A stretch of 8,137 bases of DNA from Desulfobacterales bacterium (GTDB taxonomy: Bacteria > Desulfobacterota > Desulfobacteria > Desulfobacterales > BuS5). How positions within the stretch are numbered: the first letter of the stretch is position 1; each line of letters opens with the position of its first letter. Below the pieces are notes generated by a model, which was not told the DNA's origin, did no database searches, and saw only the letters and a list, made by a program, of their open reading frames with translations. Location: positions 1 through 8,137 of the forward strand of contig JAGVGX010000215.1 of NCBI GenBank assembly GCA_020056865.1, given 5' to 3'. The position numbers and the translations under genes were made by a program. This document shows, one piece after another, positions 5,513-8,137 of the stretch.

Positions 5513-6847
5513 ATGAAACATCTAGGACTGAAGAAGGGGATAAAAAAGAGCAATGAATTATGGGAGAAGGCCTGTAAAATCATCGCAACGGGGACACAGA
5601 CTTTTAGCAGAGCCCCAGGAGTCTATCCTGATGGGGCAGCACCTAAGTATTTGATCAGGCAGGAAGGATCCCATGTTTGGGATGTTGATGGAAATGAATT
5701 TATAGACATGGTAATGGCATGTGGGCCAACAACCCTCGGTCATAATTTTAAACCGATTAATGACGCCATAAAGGAACAACTTGAAAAGGGAATTTTATTC
5801 AGCATGCTCCATCCCCTTGAAGTAGAAGTGGCTGAAAAACTCATTGATTGTATTCCGTGTGCAGAGATGGTCAAATTCTCTAAGAACGGGGGCGATGTTT
5901 GTACTGCTTCTGTCCGTATTGCCAGGGATGTTACTAACAGGGATATGATCCTCACCTATGGGTATCATGGTTATGGTGATTGGTACATCGGGTCAACAGA
6001 CCGTAACGCTGGAGTCCCTGAATGTGTTAGGGTATTAACTAAAACATTTGAATACAATGATATTGATGGTTTAAAGAAACTTTTCAAAACCTATCCTGAT
6101 AAGATAGCAGCGGTAATGATGGAGCCTGTTATTGCGGAAAAACCAAGAGATGACTTTTTGAATAAAGTAAAAGAACTCACCCATGCCAATGGTGCACTGT
6201 TAATTTTTGACGAAATGATTTCGGGCTTTCGTTTTCGTATAGGAGGAGCGCAGGAATACTTTAATGTCATTCCGGATTTGGCAACCTTCGGGAAAGGAAT
6301 TACAAATGGAATGCCCTTAGGTGTGATAGCCGGGAAAGAAGAATACATGAAACATTTCGATCATGTATTCCTTTCTACGACTTATGCACCTGAGGTTTTA
6401 ACCTTAGCGGCGGCATCAGCCAATATCGACTTTTATAAGGAACACGATGTTATTTCGAAACTGTGGGAAAAAGGCGAGTTTCTGGAAGAAAACCTCCAGA
6501 GGGTTATAGATAAATATGAACTTCAGAAATATGTTTCTCTTGCCGGCTACCCGGTGCGTTTAATGGTAAATACCCATGATGAAAATGGGATTCAAAATTA
6601 TAAACTTGCCTCACTTTACCAGCAGGAGATGTTCAAAGAGGGGATACTTTGTTTTGCAGGGGTGCTCATGTTATCTTATTCTCATTCAAAGGAAGATTTG
6701 GAGCATCTTGTCTGGGCATTTGACAAAGCCTGTGATGTCATAAAAAAAGCGGTTACAAGTGGTAAGGACATTGCAGATTTTCTGACATGCAAGTTAGGGG
6801 CTCCTGTATTCAAGGGGCTTAGAGAAAGAAACGCCGTTTCTAATTAA
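5513..6847 (+). CDS. Class III PLP aminotransferase, glutamate-1-semialdehyde aminomutase-like
   Basis: This is a complete 444-residue fold-type I aminotransferase, close to the 430-450 usual for the family. HVWDVDGNEFIDM (54-66) and GPTTLGHN (71-78) are the N-terminal family motifs. IFDEMISGFR (231-240) holds Asp233, which pairs with the PLP ring nitrogen, and FGKGITNGMPLG (259-270) holds the Schiff-base Lys261. The phosphate-cradle segment is KNGGDVCTASVRIAR (from 124), not the canonical NSGTEA of true HemL. This variant group is one I associate with polysaccharide loci, so it is probably not the tetrapyrrole enzyme. It likely installs or moves an amino group on a keto sugar or keto acid in the CMP-nonulosonate pathway, between the isomerase and NeuA genes. 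Some genomes carry a related aminotransferase fused to a SpsF/NeuA-like cytidylyltransferase, as I recall, which would fit a shared pathway. The substrate is undefined. Confidence 0.87.
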   Translation: MKHLGLKKGIKKSNELWEKACKIIATGTQTFSRAPGVYPDGAAPKYLIRQEGSHVWDVDGNEFIDMVMACGPTTLGHNFKPINDAIKEQLEKGILFSMLHPLEVEVAEKLIDCIPCAEMVKFSKNGGDVCTASVRIARDVTNRDMILTYGYHGYGDWYIGSTDRNAGVPECVRVLTKTFEYNDIDGLKKLFKTYPDKIAAVMMEPVIAEKPRDDFLNKVKELTHANGALLIFDEMISGFRFRIGGAQEYFNVIPDLATFGKGITNGMPLGVIAGKEEYMKHFDHVFLSTTYAPEVLTLAAASANIDFYKEHDVISKLWEKGEFLEENLQRVIDKYELQKYVSLAGYPVRLMVNTHDENGIQNYKLASLYQQEMFKEGILCFAGVLMLSYSHSKEDLEHLVWAFDKACDVIKKAVTSGKDIADFLTCKLGAPVFKGLRERNAVSN

Positions 6848-6853
6848 CATCCC

Positions 6854-6859
6854 GGAGTG
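6854..6859 (+). promoter_or_regulatory. Shine-Dalgarno site deciding the cytidylyltransferase start
   Basis: GGAGTG ends six bases before the ATG at 6866. The in-frame GTG at 6857 lies inside this ribosome site and cannot also use it, so ATG 6866 is the better start. Confidence 0.6.
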
Positions 6860-6865
6860 ATAGTT

Positions 6866-7618
6866 ATGAAAAAGGCTAATGTAGTTGCTATAATTCAGGC
6901 GAGGGGAGGATCGAAAGGGGTGCCGAAAAAGAATACTAAAATGATGGGTGGTTTTCCGTTAATTGCCTATTCAATTGCTGCCTGCAAACTTGCGACTGAG
7001 ATCGAAAGGACTATTGTATCTACTGACTCTGAAGAAATCGCTGATGTTGCACGCCAATTTGGAGCCGAAGTGCCCTTTTTAAGGCCTGAAGAGTTCGCCA
7101 GGGACAACTCTATGGACATTGAGGTCTTCCAACACGCCGTCAGATGGTTTAAAGATAATGAATCGTTTATCCCCGAATATTTAGTTCAAATACGTCCTAC
7201 CACACCCCTGAGAGAATCTGAGGTCATTGATACAGCGGTAAAAAAGATTAAGAGCTACCCTGAGGCAACAGGCCTGGTATCTGTTCATGAGATCCAGGAA
7301 TCCCCATGTAAAATGTTTGGCATGGAAGATGAATTTCTTATAGGGCTTTGTCCCAATGATCCCCGCCCTGAGTATTACAACTTGCCAAGGCAGGCCTTTC
7401 CTCCAACGTACTTTGGAAATGGTTATGTGGACATAATCAAAAGTGAAACATTAGTCAAACACAATTCGTGTTATGGTCGTAGAATGTTGGGCTTTATCGC
7501 CCCTGATACAGGAGAATTAGACAGGGAAGAGGACTTTGAAAGGATAGAGTACAACCTGCTTAATAAAAAATACAGGATATATACATACTTATGCGATAAC
7601 TACGAAAAAGCGAAGTAG
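6866..7618 (+). CDS. neuA: NeuA-type acylneuraminate (nonulosonate) cytidylyltransferase
   Basis: This 250-residue enzyme should transfer CMP from CTP to the C2 hydroxyl of a nonulosonic acid, giving the CMP-sugar donor. ARGGSKGVPKKN (12-23) is the CTP-binding loop with its conserved Arg and Lys. STDSEEIAD (52-60), VQIRPTTPLR (107-116) and FGNGYVDI (183-190) are the next family motifs. The acidic stretch LDREEDFERIE near 218-228 corresponds to the metal-binding end of the domain. The length fits a single-domain NeuA, without the extra phosphatase or esterase domain of fused forms; the phosphatase is a separate gene at 2359. I use the ATG at 6866 rather than the GTG at 6857. It follows the aminotransferase by 18 bases. 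The symbol marks the family; the sugar may be Neu5Ac, KDN, legionaminic acid or an unknown relative, and a Kdo-type substrate is less likely. Confidence 0.9.
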   Translation: MKKANVVAIIQARGGSKGVPKKNTKMMGGFPLIAYSIAACKLATEIERTIVSTDSEEIADVARQFGAEVPFLRPEEFARDNSMDIEVFQHAVRWFKDNESFIPEYLVQIRPTTPLRESEVIDTAVKKIKSYPEATGLVSVHEIQESPCKMFGMEDEFLIGLCPNDPRPEYYNLPRQAFPPTYFGNGYVDIIKSETLVKHNSCYGRRMLGFIAPDTGELDREEDFERIEYNLLNKKYRIYTYLCDNYEKAK

Positions 7619-7683
7619 GCTAAGACTAGTAAAAGCCACTATGAAATGTAACAAAATTACTTTGTGAGAAAAGAGATATAAAA

Positions 7684-8137
7684 ATGACAGAAGAATACAG
7701 ATTTAAAATGAGACCGGTAGATGTGCCCCGGGTAGAAACAAAGAATAGACGCATCAAAACCATGCTCCCAGTTCCAGAATCCCTTCCCATATTAAACAAA
7801 ATCATTAAGTACGAATCTTCAAATGTCGTAAACCAGCCACCTATTATCTGGACCCGTGCATATGGTAATACCCTTGAAGATTTATGGGGTAACAAATGGA
7901 TCGATTTTTCTTCTACAATTTTTGTAACAAATACAGGGCATGGACATGAAGTCATCCGAAACGGATTAAAAGAAGTCATTGACAAGCCGCTTTTACATTC
8001 ATACAGCTACCCCACTTTTGAGCGTGCAAACTATCTTGAGAAGCTGTCGCAATTTACCCCTGATTATATTAAAAAATTTTCCCTGTTCAGCGCAGGAACT
8101 GAAGCAGTTGAGCGCGCTGTTAAACTGGCAAGATTAT
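7684..8137 (+). CDS. Second class III PLP aminotransferase, 3'-truncated by the window edge
   Basis: The reading frame opens at ATG 7684 and stays open for 151 codons to the window end, so roughly the first third of a 420-450 residue protein is present. An AAGAG site (7671-7675) lies eight bases before the start. TRAYGNTLEDLWGNKWIDF (57-75) is the family's N-terminal strand pair. VTNTGHGHEVI (81-91) is the substrate-side turn. FSAGTEAVERAVKLAR (135-150) is the canonical PLP-phosphate-binding GTEA helix. This resembles the 4-aminobutyrate/acetylornithine branch rather than the GSA-aminomutase-like gene at 5513, so it is not a simple tandem duplicate. The catalytic lysine lies beyond the window. 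Its place 65 bases after neuA suggests it serves the same sugar pathway, perhaps adding a second amino group, but its substrate is unknown. Confidence 0.85.
   Translation, partial: MTEEYRFKMRPVDVPRVETKNRRIKTMLPVPESLPILNKIIKYESSNVVNQPPIIWTRAYGNTLEDLWGNKWIDFSSTIFVTNTGHGHEVIRNGLKEVIDKPLLHSYSYPTFERANYLEKLSQFTPDYIKKFSLFSAGTEAVERAVKLARL

Noticed and set aside
6857..6865. GTG at 6857 as the neuA start
   Set aside because: The GTG lies inside the GGAGTG ribosome site that serves the ATG at 6866.
7618..7637. Terminator after neuA (GGCT...AGCC)
   Set aside because: The stem is only four pairs and no T run follows. The next gene continues on the same strand 65 bases on.
7626..7985. Minus-strand open frame of 119 codons
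   Set aside because: It lies opposite the aminotransferase frame at 7684, which has clear family motifs. The minus-strand protein shows no recognisable motif.

Overview
The window reads as one stretch of a bacterial surface-sugar locus. All nine genes lie on the + strand, mostly 9 to 65 bases apart, with one wider gap of 108 bases (2251-2358). The first and last genes run off the ends. No interval over 300 bases lacks a gene, and I see no tRNA, rRNA, CRISPR array, insertion sequence or convincing promoter. Sampled lines range from about 27 to 55 % GC, averaging just under 40 % by eye. Shine-Dalgarno sites are of the usual AGGAG type. The gene content suits a Gram-negative or uncultured environmental bacterium that makes an elaborate glycan, but the sequence does not fix a phylum.

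Region 1 (1-2250) holds two radical SAM proteins. The first is a 5'-truncated protein with a SPASM-like C-terminal cysteine region; its core CxxxCxxC must lie before the window. The second is a complete protein with an N-terminal cobalamin-binding-type domain and an intact CKFQCTFC cluster motif. Their substrates cannot be read from sequence.

Region 2 (2359-7618) is a nonulosonic (sialic-acid-like) acid module: a KdsC-type HAD phosphatase, a NeuB-family synthase without the SAF domain, a zinc-ribbon-like SAM methyltransferase, a xylose-isomerase-like sugar isomerase/epimerase, a glutamate-1-semialdehyde-aminomutase-like class III aminotransferase and a NeuA-type cytidylyltransferase. Region 3 (7684 to the end) is the first third of a second, different class III aminotransferase.

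The synthase would condense phosphoenolpyruvate with a six-carbon sugar, the phosphatase would remove a terminal phosphate, and NeuA would activate the product as a CMP-sugar for transfer. Two details suggest the phosphorylated (9-phosphate) route rather than the usual bacterial NeuB route. The phosphatase has Glu60, Arg68 and Lys71 at the exact spacing of the sugar-recognition residues I recall for Bacteroides KDN-9-phosphate phosphatase. The synthase has a GYSGHE motif like the animal sialate-9-phosphate synthase. No NeuC-type hydrolysing epimerase is visible. The isomerase, aminotransferases, methyltransferase and perhaps the radical SAM enzymes would supply or decorate the sugar, so the product is probably not plain Neu5Ac or KDN. 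That last step is inference.
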